Positions 21,621-33,517 are shown, counted from the first letter of the stretch. The stretch is DNA of 64,000 bases from Silurus meridionalis (GCF_014805685.1 NC_060909.1:6217292-6281291), one strand, 5' to 3'. Translations and numbers: made by a program. Notes: a model not told the origin generated them from the letters alone.

Positions 21621-22319
21621 CACTCTGAGGCAATATTTTGATATTTACTAAGTGCTTTGTGATCCAGAAGCATCTGCTCCACATGACTGTTCTGTCATTC
21701 CGTTTCATCACCGCTTGCATTCGAAAGTTTTTTTACACCATGTCTTCTGAAATAAAATCTGACTCTACTGTAATTAGATTTGATTTCATTACTTTACACG
21801 GATGCCAAATGAAATGAATGTAAAATTTACACGTTTCACACTTTCCCAAATGTAGTAGACTTTTCACATTAAGGCGATTCAGAATAAACAGAAAATGTGT
21901 TCAACAAATACAAAACGTTTTTTTGAAGACCACATTTATTAACATGTGAGAAATGCATTTACAGTGTGGCCATTTAATCAGATTTTTTTTTAAATACAAT
22001 ATCACAACAATTTCTATAACAAACTCTCTAATTAAAACACACCCACACCAGACCTCACATTCTTTTGGTACTAAAATGTACCTCACCACAGGATCACATT
22101 CTTAATTTATTTTCAGTCATTTGTTTTTCATGTGTGATCAGTGTTATCTCATGTTGTTGCATGTGTCTACAGAGCAGAACATACTCCGTCATGTGTTCAC
22201 GATACTTGCGTTAAAAAAAACTCTACAATATGAATTATCAGTAAACTTTATTTAGAGGTGTAAATGTGAGTGAAGTGGCAAAATCCCATAATCTTTAATA
22301 GGAACTTTTATCCTGATTA
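21621..22319. other. Intergenic, AT-rich, nothing recognised
   Basis: AT-rich sequence without a repeat or gene that I recognise. Confidence 0.5.
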
Positions 22320-22565
22320 GTCAACGTAGATTCGGAGCACTGTACACTGTAGATGGGGTTCCAGTTCATAGCAGGCCACCATGCACACTCACATTCACAC
22401 TAAGGAGCGATTTAGTCACCAATCTGCCTACTTACTTTTTTATTTTATTTTTTTGTGGTGAAAGAAAATTGTAGAACCCCAAGGAAATTTATGGACAACG
22501 AATGTCTGGACTATAAGTGTGTAGACTGTAACCTGAGCTCAGGATCAAACCTTGGGGCTGTGAGC
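22320..22565 (-). repeat. Retroposon-tail-like repeat, reversed
   Basis: GGGTTCCAGTTCATAGCAGG, CACTCACATTCACACTAAGG and, further on, TCAGGATCAAACCTTGGGGC with TGTGAGCCAGCAA follow the reverse of the abundant repeat at 17790-17945, ending in a worn tRNA-like head. Confidence 0.55.
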
Positions 22566-23689
22566 CAGCAAACGATTCCAATATTCCATATATAACTCCT
22601 GATACTGACATAAACAAGGTAATGTGCCTCCAAGTTAAACACCTTGGTTGTCCATAATGGTTCCAAGTTGTTATTACATTTTTTTTTTTTTATTATTATT
22701 AAATAAAAACTTAATGCCTGTTTTTACTGAAAGAGACACACATTGCTTTATTCCAAAGTCAACATGTGGTTCACAGCAATTAAAGTCAATCCAACTCAAA
22801 TCACTATTAACGCTTGTTTTTAAAACTAAACAGTGGCTTTTCTGTCAAAATTTCCAACAACCTAAAAAACCCCTAATAGCTCCTTCTCTTTCATTGTTGC
22901 TGTTTTGACATCTTTTCAAAATTGAGTTAAAATTTGTATTTATCGCTTTATTTACACACACGTTCACAACCACTACACAGCTAAGCATTTCTTTTGATTA
23001 AGCGTTCCCACACATACGTCCTCGCGTGTTTCCTTCCTAATAACACTTCCAGCAGGAAGTTGGCTGCCGGGCCGAGGCGCGCTGCTGAAGGTGTTGAAGA
23101 TGTTTAATGTTCCTGAACGTTTCCCTCTCAGCAGAGCTGAGCAGAAGGTATTGGTTTACTCGTAATTCCCCTTGTTCTTTACCAGAGTGCTTTGGGTGAA
23201 CTTGGAGTGGTGTGACTGCTGGTCATTAGCATGGAAGTAGAAGTGCATTTGTAACATGGGGCTGCTGTCCAGCAGTCCAATTATTGACATGAAAGCCTTT
23301 TTTTCCCCTGTTCTTTGGAAGGAATTCACAAGATGTAAACAGGTTGTAAAGTAGGGCAACCTACATCCGTCTATTTATCCCTTTAAAATCCCGGCACATT
23401 TGGTAACCCTTAGCTTGGAGTCCTTAAAATAATCAAGAGCAGTTTGGAAGATGAAAACAGAGCGAGATACAAACCATGTGCTTTGGAGTTCACACCAAAT
23501 TTAAGACTGGTCTGTATAATTTGGTTTATCTTATTAACTGCTGGCATAAATTATTCAAATTCAGATTTGCATGCATTTGTACTGGTTTCTGAGAAACAAA
23601 AGGGGAAATATTTGAAATTGACACCTTTAATAGAGGACTGATTTTTGAAATTGTAGCGGTTGTGTAAATGTCTAGGCATCCTGTGCTGA
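22566..23689. other. Intergenic, nothing recognised
   Basis: AT-rich. A short GC-rich spot at 23060-23090 (GGCTGCCGGGCCGAGGCGCG) stands out but has no associated frame. Confidence 0.5.
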
Positions 23690-24007
23690 ATTTTAATTCA
23701 ATTACCTTCTCCTTTTTCCCTTTCGATCATTAAGCAAGGCATAGGGTTTTCTCCTTCTAATGTTGCTTTAAATCTCTCTAATCTCACCTCTTTTATTCGG
23801 AGCACTCCCCGGTTAGCATGGCTCGTGATTGCTGCGTGATTGCTGTCTGCCTTTTGATTGTTCCTTTAAGCCTGAAATTTGTCTTTGAATCTTAATGCAA
23901 ATGCCTTGATTAGATGTTTCTGGATGGTTCCCTGTGCGAGGTGCTGGGTTCCTGCGGGGAGCAGGGCCTGGCAGGTTCAGCTCGACAGATCTGATTTGCT
24001 TTTACAG
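23690..24007. promoter_or_regulatory. Candidate conserved noncoding element with POU octamer
   Basis: Unique sequence containing TTAATGCAAATGCC (octamer ATGCAAAT at about 23893), TTAATTCAATTACC and CTAATGTTGC. It lies directly upstream of the exon-like segment at 24008. Judged by motif content only. Confidence 0.25.
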
Positions 24008-24157
24008 CTGAGCTGAAGGTCTGCAGGACTCGCCGGCACAGAGTCCACACTTTCATGTCTCAACTTCAGAGAGACTACGTCAAAACCTTTCAAAATCTGG
24101 CTTCAATAGATAGGCAAAGGGAAATATTTATGAGTGATCTGCACAACAAATATTCAG
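24008..24157 (+). other. Orphan exon-like segment
   Basis: 150 nt between a good acceptor (GATTTGCTTTTACAG) and a consensus donor (CAG then GTGAGT). One frame, entered after two bases and left after one (phase 1 to 1), is open for 49 codons. In that frame a TGA lies at 23992-23994 and a TAA just past the donor, so the open stretch nearly coincides with the segment. It reads ELKVCRTRRHRVHTFMSQLQ, then RDYVKTFQNLASIDRQREIF, then MSDLHNKYS: polar and helix-like, no family I recognise. No partner exon was found. It may be an exon of an unknown or long noncoding transcript, an ultraconserved noncoding element, or chance. Confidence 0.3.
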
Positions 24158-24464
24158 GTGAGTACTAAGCAGAAGCCAAAGCTTCCATCGACAGAGCTAT
24201 CACTGCTCTAACATCCACTGCGGCTGGATGTGCTGTATAAATCCAATCCAATCCAATCTGCAAGGGCACCTACGATGCATAAAATAAAGGGCCGATATTT
24301 ATAAGCAGGGTCTAAACATACGATTGAACACCACAAACTATAGTATGGTTATTGATAAAAGTGTACACCTCAAAATTTTAATGCTTCTTGATTGATAATT
24401 CAATATACCTTTGTGAGCAAAAGTTTGCACACCCATTAGGCTAAATGCTAAAAGAACTACCATC

Positions 24465-24668
24465 TAGGCATTTTACATTTGTATTTCTGGTATTTAGTTG
24501 ATGCCATTGCACAGAGCAACTTACATGTTTTATGTAATTCATACAACTAAACAGCTATGGGGATAAGGGCCTTGCTCAGGGGCCCAAGAGGGGCAGCTTG
24601 GTGTGGCTGAGATATGAGCTCCCAACCCTCGGATCCAAAGTCCGATGCCTTACCCACTAAGCTACGAC
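24465..24668 (-). mobile_element. tRNA-derived SINE with L2-type tail
   Basis: On the minus strand it starts GGAGGTCGTAGCTTAGTGGG (A box), has the body CCCCTGAGCAAGGCCCTTA and ends with CTCTGTGCAATGGCATCAAC, TAAATACCAG and AAATGTAAAATG. The tail aligns with the 3' end of the LINE at 50020-50650. Confidence 0.75.
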
Positions 24669-25039
24669 CTCCTAATTTTAGTGTAATAGGTTTCACAATT
24701 GTTCCTTCATAATTACAAGTTCTAATAGTAAATATTACAAATAGGACATTTTAAGCTAGAAATAATGAAACGAATTATTATTTCGAAAATTGTAAATCTT
24801 ACCTAATCTTGCACTAATGATCATAATTAATAGACAATAATAGTAATATAATTACAAATAGTAATAAGAAATGATTTACTACAGCTCTAAGCCTAATTGC
24901 CTTTTGATCTATATAGTGTGGATACATTTTAAATAAAATACGCATACATTTTCCTTCATGTTTCTCCCTAGGGACTAGAGAGGAAAGGGGGGAAGAAAGG
25001 GGGGTTGTTAAAACTTTTGCACTCTACAGTTAGGAGGTG
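24669..25039. other. Intergenic, AT-rich
   Basis: Many TAATA/AATTATTA words, low complexity, nothing recognised. Confidence 0.5.
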
Positions 25040-25500
25040 AAATCAAGAACTTTTTGGATGTCTTGGGAAATGTTGCACCTCGGATGTCAGGTGAATGGAT
25101 AGCGTTGCAAGATTTCTAATTTTACACCCCCTCCCTGTGCTCAGCCACTGGCCCCCTCTAATTACCATGCTAACACACTCCATTAGATATTCACCATCTA
25201 CTGCCTCATTAGGTTCTACACGCTAATAGCAAAAGAGTTGCCAGTGAAATGGGCTGTAATCTGCATAGCTAGCCAAGCTGAAGCACTGCCTGGGGCATGT
25301 CTGCACTTCGGAATAGATCGGATTGGAGAAGCATGACCCTGGCTTTTATAGAAGCTATTTAGGGGCGCAAACTTGCAGGTGTCATTAGTGTGCTTAGGAA
25401 TGAGTTTTGTGATGTTTCAGCCTCACCCTGCAGAGGGCGGGCTTGCATTGTGGAATCTCTGTAACCACAGTAGATGCAAGGGATTAAGTGTATTGCATGG
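25040..25500. promoter_or_regulatory. Candidate conserved noncoding element
   Basis: Unique, complex sequence with CCCTCTAATTACCATGC, CTCCATTAGATATTCACC and CTCATTAGG words, i.e. clustered homeodomain-like sites and a GATA-like AGATA. No coding frame. Conservation was not tested. Confidence 0.28.
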
Positions 25501-25674
25501 TGTGAGCTACTTCCTTTTTGACCTCACAAGCATGTGCATCTGATTATGCACTGTTGACGAAATCTTACTCATCCCTCTCTGATGATGAGTGAATAAAGAC
25601 TTGGCTCTTATCTGAAGGAAACCTTGAAAACATTCTGGGAGACATCTCTGTGATCTCACCAGAACACTTTGACT

Positions 25675-25710
25675 TCAGCTCTCTCTCTCTTTCTCTCTCT
25701 CTCTCTTTCA
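25675..25710. repeat. (CT)n microsatellite
   Basis: Short interrupted CT tract. It supplies the Ser-Leu repeats of the chance frame 25650-26150. Confidence 0.9.
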
Positions 25711-26150
25711 ACATTGAATATTTTGGCCCTGTGTCTCTATTTACTCAGGTGAAATGGACTGTTGTCAAATATTTGTGTGATTTAGTGCACTTTTGTTGGC
25801 TTCAACACTGCCAGGTGATTGGCACAATGCTTCACAGGCAGCACAACTCAAAAATCACACTTTTGCGATATTTACCCAGCCTCCGCAGCTGTGACGTCTG
25901 CTGGAATAGTTGTGGCAGATCCTGGGCTGACGTTCCCATCAGAGGCAGACCGCCAGTCCTGATTATAAGAGTAAACACACTGAGGTATGACTGTGGCTGC
26001 TGGGTGGAGTTGCCCTTCGATGTCAGAACTAATCATTGTTCAATTACTCTACCTGAGCAAACTGCTCCAATTGAGGGCAATGGAACTGAAGAGAATGCTA
26101 AGGGTTTTTTTTCACAGGTTTTAATGTGTCCAAAAGTGTACGTGTATTAA
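25711..26150. other. Unique block with long open frame, probably noncoding
   Basis: Unique and CpG-containing. The + frame 25650-26150 is open for 166 codons but begins through the CT tract and matches nothing I know. Possibly conserved noncoding. Confidence 0.2.
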
Positions 26151-26479
26151 AGGTATATACATTATGTATGTTTCTGCTGGAAGATTAGATTTTGGTAATC
26201 AATTGTATTTTTGTGAGATGTTAAGAGCATTTCGACCATTTCAAACATTCGTGCTAATGTTTAGGGGAAAAAAAGCAAGAGCCCTTGTTTTGCTTACTTG
26301 ATGCATTTTTAGTGCCATTACTTAATTTTCACATATCAACATATAAATAGGGATCCAGAAATTTAAAGCTGCTGTACAATACAGGTTGCTTAGAAATGCC
26401 AGACTCTGCTTAGCTATGTATGACAACCAAATGATGATTGTGAGGGATGTGGTATTAGTAGCAAAATTGTTGCTACAAA

Positions 26480-26577
26480 TACGAGGTGGAATCAAAAAGT
26501 TTAGAGAATATCTCTGTTTACAAGAAAGTACTTTATTTATCCACGTTTACACACGACTACCTTCAATGCAGTCAAAA
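26480..26577 (-). mobile_element. mariner 3'-end fragment
   Basis: TA then CGAGGTGGAATCAAAAAGTT and ACAAGAAAGTACTTTATTTA match the mariner end at 26796-26860. Only about 90 bp remain, and another repeat follows directly. Confidence 0.7.
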
Positions 26578-26765
26578 TAAAATTGCCAGTCCATCACAGG
26601 GCATCATTTCCACACACAAATATTTTATGTGTATTCATCCCTATAATTTAGAATTACCAATTACATGTATTTGAGAGTCTTGTAGAAACTGAAAAACCCA
26701 GGAAAACCCCACCAAGACCCAGCGAGAACATGGGTAACTCCACACTGTACCAAAGTAAGCTAAAA
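26578..26765 (-). repeat. Retroposon-tail-like repeat, reversed
   Basis: GCCAGTCCATCACAGGGCAT, then AGAATTACCAATTACATG, CCCAGGAAAACCCCACC and CGAGAACATGGGTAACTCCA follow the reverse of the family seen at 17790-17945. It sits between two mariner fragments. Confidence 0.6.
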
Positions 26766-26797
26766 AATTAACCAGGAATGCATCATCCCTGAACATA

Positions 26798-27330
26798 CAA
26801 GGCGGTATCAAAATTTTCGAAACTAGCTCTGTTTACAAGAAAGTATTTTATTTATCTATGTTTGCACACCATGACCTTCAAAATAGTTCCCTTGCACCAC
26901 AATAAATGTGTCATGGGAGTCTTTGTTTAGAAGCATGTCAAACACCTTCTGCGAGTCATGCTGGATCATCACAGTGGTGTCAAAATGGCAACCTTTGAGC
27001 TGGATCTTCAGTAAGAGGGCAAAGTCCGCAGGAGACAAATCTGGCGAGTACAGTGGGTGCGGAAGTGAGATCATGTGGATTATTCCCCGGCGATCATCCT
27101 GCACAAGTTGCTGAATGGTTTTGTCATTTTCAGGGGTTGAGCTCATTGAAGGTTTTCCTGATCTCTCATCATCTTCCAGAGACGTTCTTCTGCTTTCGAA
27201 GCACGCGTGCCGCTCAATACACCTCAAACGACTTTTTGCAGAATTGCCGTATGTCACACGTCTGTCATGTTAAACATCTCTGTGGCATTCAGTTTGGTGC
27301 AGAATTTCACGTTTTCTCTTATAAAGGGAT
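26798..27330 (-). mobile_element. mariner-like element, internally deleted
   Basis: Minus strand. The right side carries start-region words (KFCTKLNATEMFN in one frame), then ERHACFESRRTSLEDDERSG and TPENDKTIQQLVQDD of the DNA-binding region. It then jumps to PHPLYSPDLSPADFALL, the block with the third catalytic Asp, and ends VVQGNYFEGHGVQT. About 150 central residues with the first two catalytic Asp are missing. The left end CAAGGCGGTATCAAAATTTT follows a TA; a right terminal repeat is not seen. Non-autonomous. Confidence 0.85.
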
Positions 27331-28500
27331 TTATTTATTTTCAGTCCTCATGCTGTATTCATTCTCCACATGTCTAGAGTGAGCTCTTACTGTATCTGAT
27401 CACAACACTTAAGAGTGTAGTTAGATGTGGGCCAGGAGAAAGTAGTCGTTTAAAAAGATGAAGACCGAGCCAGAGGCCTCCATTTGGCTCTGATCAGACT
27501 CCATCTGAATCCCCCATTCCTGTGGCTTTGGACTGCACTCTGACAGGTAGAGCTCCCATGACGAAAGTACACTGGAGGCCTTGCCTTTCTTCCCCGAGCA
27601 GAATGAGAGCGAGTATCAAAAGGCATCTAGGCCCCTTTGTGGCGCTCGAGACATAAAATATTTGACTCTGGCAGATGTTACGAGATCGAAATCTGCATGA
27701 ATCGAGAGCCATTGGCAGTGTGTCCCACAACTTATTAGTTTTCATGATGCATGCTGGAGCAGCTCAGATCCTGGCAGATTTACAGCGATTGTAAATCAGC
27801 GCCTGTCGTCATCTCAGCCACTTTGGTAGAGATTATTTCACTCCGCTAATAAAGCAACTCCGGCTCAGCTTTACAAATGCCTGCAGGTTAACAACCTTGG
27901 CAGCTATGTGATCTCAGCACTCTCTCACACAGTTCGTGCAACTCAAAGAGCTGGGAAAGGAGTAGAAACCCCAAACGTAATGGAGCCTGAAATAGATCCC
28001 ATGTGGTTGTTCGATCCCAACCCACCTGACTTTCTTTATGCTCGAGTGTCAAATGTTAAGGGTTTCAGAGCTCATTTGTTTCCCTTTTTGATGGCGGTGT
28101 GTATCGGTGCTTTTCAAGGAGGGACTAATTATCTTCTCTAGCCAAAGGCTTTGCTTATTTGCACTTTTAAAATGATGGAATTATTAAGCAGCTAGCGTTG
28201 CTGGGAATCGCGAGCTGTTCCCTTCATATACAATGTGATTACACTGATGATTAAGTGTGTGCTACTTAAAATAGTCCTTTTTGAGGACATTGGACGTGAG
28301 ATACAAGTACTTCTCTATATACACGGCCTTTGACGTGATGAGTAAAAGCTAAAGGACAGCTCAGTCAGCGTGTGGTTTCCTTTCATGACTTCAATAACTG
28401 ACAAATAGCCCTGTCAGTTGCCCAACAGTATCCACATGAGCTGCCCTTCTCGTCTTCCAAAGCACTGTTCTCGGTGCTCACTTTTTTACTTTCTTTTTTA
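27331..28500. other. Unique intergenic block
   Basis: No repeat recognised. 27430-28150 is complex and GC-balanced with words such as CCGCTAATAAAGCAACTCC and GGGACTAATTATCTTC, and could be conserved noncoding. No splice-supported frame. Confidence 0.3.
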
Positions 28501-29208
28501 AAAAATGATTTAACTTTGCTTTATGTGAAGAGCTGTTTCTTCATATAATAACGATGAGTGGTGGTTTCAAGCCTCGTCATTGTTTTGTGGGTGATAAAAT
28601 ATGAAGTTTTGCTATTCTGACCTTCAGATCAGGATTTATTACAGCGATCCGAAGGATGATTTGTTCTTACAAACCACAAAGCCAGAGTTTTCTCACAGCC
28701 CGAGTATACAAGATCCAGTACAGCCCCCGAGAGAAGGATTGAGAACTCTATTCTCTCACACTGCTTACGGTTCTCCCTTCCCTCTTTTGGGAGTCTCGTT
28801 CCTTTCCTAAGGGCCTTTGCACATGACTCAGTAAGCGGTTTGTGTGGTGGGGAATTACGTTAAAAAAAAAAAAAAGGTTGAATATGAGTAATTAGCATTC
28901 TGGAGAGTCCTGAAAGACTTCTACTGTCCGGATTTTATAGTAACAGTACCGGAATTGGGTGCACAAGGCAGTGGTTTTGATGGCTCACAATAGGTTGGGT
29001 GAAAACATGAGTGGCTTGGAGATCTTTGATGGGGTTTGGCTGCATTCCTCTTGTCTGTGTTGTGCTCTAGTTTCTTTATGAGTAAGGGAATCCTTTTAAA
29101 GCAGATTTGTTAGTCTTGGAGTTGATTTCCATACACACTGTTAGCTAAAAGGAGTTCCTCGAATGGTTTCGACTTAGAGTTTTCTAAAGAGGAAGTGATG
29201 CTTCTGCA
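28501..29208. other. Intergenic, nothing recognised
   Basis: Ordinary AT-rich sequence with an A-run at 28861-28876. Confidence 0.5.
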
Positions 29209-29365
29209 GTTAGGGCTCTACAGTACTGATTCGACGGTTGTCGAATTCAATTCCCGTTACTACAATGTTAAGCCCTTAACCACACCTTTAATGCTCACCT
29301 CTACTGGAAGTCAATTTGGAGAGAAAGTGTCTTGGAAATGAATACATGTAAATGTAAATGAGTAC
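29209..29365 (+). mobile_element. Worn SINE with TGTAAATG tail
   Basis: GTTAGGGCTCTACAGTACTG, GTTGTCGAATTCAATTCCCG (worn B box), GTTAAGCCCTTAACCACACC, tail AATACATGTAAATGTAAATG. The tail word matches the LINE 3' end at 50020. Confidence 0.6.
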
Positions 29366-29396
29366 ATGTACCTTTTTAAAAAAAAAAAAACCTCTG

Positions 29397-29550
29397 TTGT
29401 TGAGGGCTCTGCAGGCAAGTCCTCCACTGTATAGATGTTAGTTTAGTCTACCTACTCTCTTTTCCTTGGTGCAACCATTACAGCCGAACAGGAAGATCTT
29501 GGATGAAAGTGCCTGCCAAATGAATACATGTAAATGTAAATGAGTACATA
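29397..29550 (+). mobile_element. Second worn SINE with the same tail
   Basis: GGGCTCTGCAGGCAAGTCC, CAGCCGAACAGGAAGATC, then AAAGTGCCTGCCAAATGAAT and ACATGTAAATGTAAATGAG. It lies in tandem orientation right behind the copy at 29209-29365 and shares the last 30 bases almost exactly. Confidence 0.6.
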
Positions 29551-31290
29551 TACGTTTTTTAAAACCCTTTGTTGTTCAGATTTCCGCATAAAAACTGTTA
29601 GGTTTCTTCCAGAAGGACAAACCAAATCACGCTTTTTGTTCTATGAATGCAGGAATTTCATGAAGTTTTTCAGTTGTTATCTTGTGCTTTTTTGCTGAAT
29701 AACAGCAAGCAACAGGCAACAATGCCAGGCAAAGAAAAACCTTACATTTGTTAGGAATTCTAATCAATTGGCATTTTAGATTGTTGCATAAGACACTTTA
29801 ATGAACACAGGCCGAATGCTGTCAAACTAATTTGAGGCATGTTAAATTCATTACAAGCAGACTGAGCTCATCAGACACAGTAGATCATAATTCTGCTGCT
29901 TGGAATGTTCTGTGAACTTTTTTTTCCATTTGCTTCAGCTTTTTTTTTTTTTTGTCATTCAACAACAAACACTGTAAATATGTTTTCTTTTAGCTACCCT
30001 CTGCACTTCTCTGTAAAGATTGTAATCTAGAACATTTCCTCGTGTTTTCGACATGCCATCTGCTCCTGATTCAGTAAGCACAGACAGGCATGAACACCGA
30101 GATCCTGTTTCCCTCCTTCCTGTACCTTTTTCTTAGTGCGCTGGTTTACAAGGCAGACAGTTTGCAAGTGGGTCTCTCGGCCCAAGGTGGGCTGTCCATA
30201 TCACTTTTGGAGGACGGCCAGAGGGAGAACAGTGCTAGGTTGAATCTTTTAAAAGCACTACAGGTGCTGAACAACACTCTCGAGTTTAGCTGCCATTCAT
30301 AAATACTAAAACTTTGTTTTTCGTCGTTAAAGATTTACAGCCAGAAAAGTGGTCTGCCGTCACTTAAGGGACCTGAGAGAGCACCTTTAGAGCCCCTTTT
30401 TCTGGTTGACTGAGGGATGACGAAGCGATGGGAAAGGAAGGTTGATTATTGAGGAGTTAAAATCTCGAGTTGAGAATTTAAGAAAAACAAACTTTGCAGA
30501 TTTTTCAGAGATATGAAGGAGGTAAAGAGTTTGCCAGGAGAGTGTCTTGTGGTTAAGGGTTTTTTTTGATGGAGTGGAGGGGATTTTTAAAGCATCATGC
30601 TGTTGTTTTATTTTGAATTGTTGGCAGAAAATTGTTCTTCTGCTTTTGCATCAGGATTAAAGGTTTAAAAAAACTTTGAACAGAGGGACATTCATGGGTA
30701 ATGTCCCATACTTCCAGTCTTGACATAATATTTTTTGTTTTGTGTTTTTCTTTTTTCTCCATGAGGTTTTGACTAGTGAGTCAGTTTCTGTTACAGAACA
30801 CATCATATTAAACCACCTTATCATCGAGAATTTCACAACCAGACCGTACCCAAGGCAAAACTGTGACCGCAGCGCTGCTTCTTTTTCGTTCTGCCTGTTA
30901 CAGTTTTATGAGTTCACATCTTTTGTAGTGGAGGATGTCATGCCATTTATAGGACTGTCTGTAATTTCTTTTAGTCTCTAGGTAATAACTTCCTTATTCG
31001 TTCAGTAGCCCTGAGAGTGAAGGTCAGAGTAACCATCATAATTGTTGCAACTTTATTTCTGCTTTACAAAAAAACCACACGCCTTGCTATCTGTTACACT
31101 GATCATAGATGTTAAGCCAAAGCTAGGTGCTAACCACACGAGTTCTGCTTTTGTGCTGTTGATGTTTCTTGGAATTGATGCGCTAGAATGTAATCAACCA
31201 TCAGTGGACCTGTGTGATTATGAGGTGAGCAACGTCAGGCAAATAGGCCTTGTTTATGGTGTGGTTTGTAAGTAACCGTTCTCTTTACTA
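29551..31290. other. Intergenic, nothing recognised
   Basis: AT-rich with homopolymer T runs (29939-29954). No repeat or gene is supported. Confidence 0.5.
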
Positions 31291-31292
31291 GC

Positions 31293-31293
31293 C

Positions 31294-31328
<35 letters not shown>

Positions 31329-31495
31329 TATATGTGTGTGGTGAAATGGCAGAGACAATTAAAGATGGCTCCTGTGGCCCAAGCCGCTTGATTTAATGCA
31401 GTGGCTTGTGTGGGCGATTAGACTGACCCCCATCTCAGTCTGGCTCCCTGTGGGGCTGCTAACGCTGACAGGAAATGTGTGTTTGAAGGGAGAAA

Positions 31496-31533
<38 letters not shown>

Positions 31534-31560
31534 AAGACATAGAGAGAGACAGAGAGCGGA
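31293..31560. repeat. (TG)n and (GT)n-(GA)n microsatellites
   Basis: (TG)n at 31293-31325, and (GT)n passing into (GA)n at 31497-31560. Confidence 0.9.
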
Positions 31561-32684
31561 AGAGACAAAGTTGTCTGTAAGCAAGCCACAGAGGCTTTTG
31601 GTTTATGTGGGAGATACTCTTTATACATTGCCCCCACCTCCCCTCCACAGTCCACATCCCTCCCATCATAAGATCCATAGCAGGGAGAAAAAAAAGAGAA
31701 GAAAAAACAGGAAGGCTCGGGTTCTTCATTTCCCATTCCTTCAACAGATTGCTTCTTTTTTCCCATGGCTTTGAATAGAGATGAAACGGGACTTTTGCGT
31801 TAGACTGTACGAACCACACAAACATGTAGCCGTGGGGTGAATCCCGTCGCAATATTACAATATGGAAAGGACTGCTTTGATGTGCATGTCTCCGTGAGAT
31901 GAGAGACGAGGGAGCAATAAAAACAGGACCAGTGGCGATGCTTTTGATGTCGACACAGAGGAATTATCAAGAAACAATTTCCCCTGGTCTTAGGCCAGGA
32001 CTTGAGGTTGCACTGAGATCCTATCTGTCTCAGACCACATTTAATGAAACTGATTTGTCTCTGTAATAAATGTGAATATTGGACAGTATCAGAGAAAAAT
32101 GGCTTTCTGTGGTGAGCAGCGGGGAAAAAATACTTTGTATTAGGACACAATTTGTCACTCAGTACAAAGCAGGTTCAATATAAATAGACCATCCAGCCTT
32201 TTAAAGTGGAATAATCACTAGCTTGTATTACACATGCTGATTTGGACAAACATTTGCTCACAAATTGTATATAAAAATTATTTTCTCATTCTAAATTATT
32301 CCACATTATTACGGTCATGAAGAGCTCCAGCATGTGTTTTTCTAGTCTACAGCTTTCTACCAATTATTACAATACTTAATACTTTTCAAATACATGTCTA
32401 TTTAATGTACCTTAGGGATCGAAATTTTTCAGTACAGGGCTTTTGGTTCTGCAATTCTTTTTCCGTGTGAAACATAGGTAAAATCTGAGTTCCCTTAGGA
32501 ACGTATTTGTTTATTTAGTCTCTGCCACGCACTTCGAGTGCATTTATTATTACTATTATTATAAAACTTTAAAGCATAAACAACAATGCCAGGGGTATAG
32601 AAATAAACTAGAGTTAGTGCATTGTCACTGTGGCTTCTCACTCTGTACCCGAAATAAGATTTGTTTTGTGCCTGCTTGAAAACA
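31561..32684. other. Intergenic, nothing recognised
   Basis: 31561-32130 is complex and may be unique-conserved; 32160-32684 is AT-rich. Minus-strand open frames across 31359-31852 arise from the neighbouring microsatellite. Confidence 0.4.
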
Positions 32685-32763
32685 CTGAAGAATCCATAGC
32701 GCTAGCGTTAGCCACTAACCAGGAAGTGGATAGCGCCTAAAGCTAGCACTATGGATTCTTTAG
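32685..32763. repeat. Long inverted repeat (hairpin)
   Basis: Arms 32685-32711 and 32737-32763 (core GAATCCATAGCGCTAGCGTT against CTAGCACTATGGATTC) pair at 24 of 27 positions, with a 25-base spacer that itself contains CCACTAACCAGGAAGTGG. Possibly a foldback element; weak partial pairing continues outward. Confidence 0.8.
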
Positions 32764-33517
32764 CATTTTGTGTCTAGCTTCAAGAAGAAGAAAATCCTGA
32801 CAATTCCACATATCAAGGGAGTGAATTAATGAAGGATGGAAAAAGACATTTGTTACAGTATGCTGAAATAAGTAGAAGAGTTAACTAGATCATATCTTTA
32901 GAAAATTAAATATTAAATGTAAAACACACACACACACACACATGCATACACATCTCTATTACCCAGATGGTTTCTAACAAATGTACACTATTTACTGACA
33001 TTTTTCAATTCATTTAATTTTATTTAATCAATTTATTTCTTTGTATAAAATAATGTAAAATAGTATTTAATATATTGTTTAACCAAGTAGGCATTTTATT
33101 TCATGTTTAAAAAATTTCATTGTTTAAAAAATGTAAACCGTTGATCACAAATGTAAACAATAATAAATAAATAAATATAAAAGCAATTTTATTTCTTCCA
33201 CTCAACCATACCGAAATTGAACCGAACCCTGACTTAAAAACCGAGGTACGAATCGTGAATTTTGTGTCCCGTTACACCCATACTAAATTATACAAAAGAC
33301 TGTGAGTAATATTAGGGATGAGAGAAAACATTCAGAAACGTTTTATTTACTTGCTACATGGTAGATCTTGTAAAAATTTGAACCCATGAAGCCCATTATC
33401 CAGACTGTGAGGGATATAAAAGTACACATGCCCTGCCTCCTTTCTTATTAGTACAATCATGCTGACATGCACTTGTTAATAGACTCTGATTGATATTTCA
33501 TATTAAATTTCAAACTA
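32764..33517. other. Intergenic, AT-rich
   Basis: Contains a short (CA)n at 32924-32942 and TTTAAAAAAT repeats at about 33110-33130. Nothing else is recognised. Confidence 0.5.

Noticed and set aside
26856..27257. Treating the mariner frame as an intact transposase gene
   Set aside because: The central region with the first two catalytic Asp is absent, so it cannot encode an active enzyme.
31359..31852. Overlapping minus-strand frames of 135 and 144 codons
   Set aside because: They run through the (GT)n-(GA)n microsatellite (His-Thr and Ser-Leu repeats) and resemble no family.
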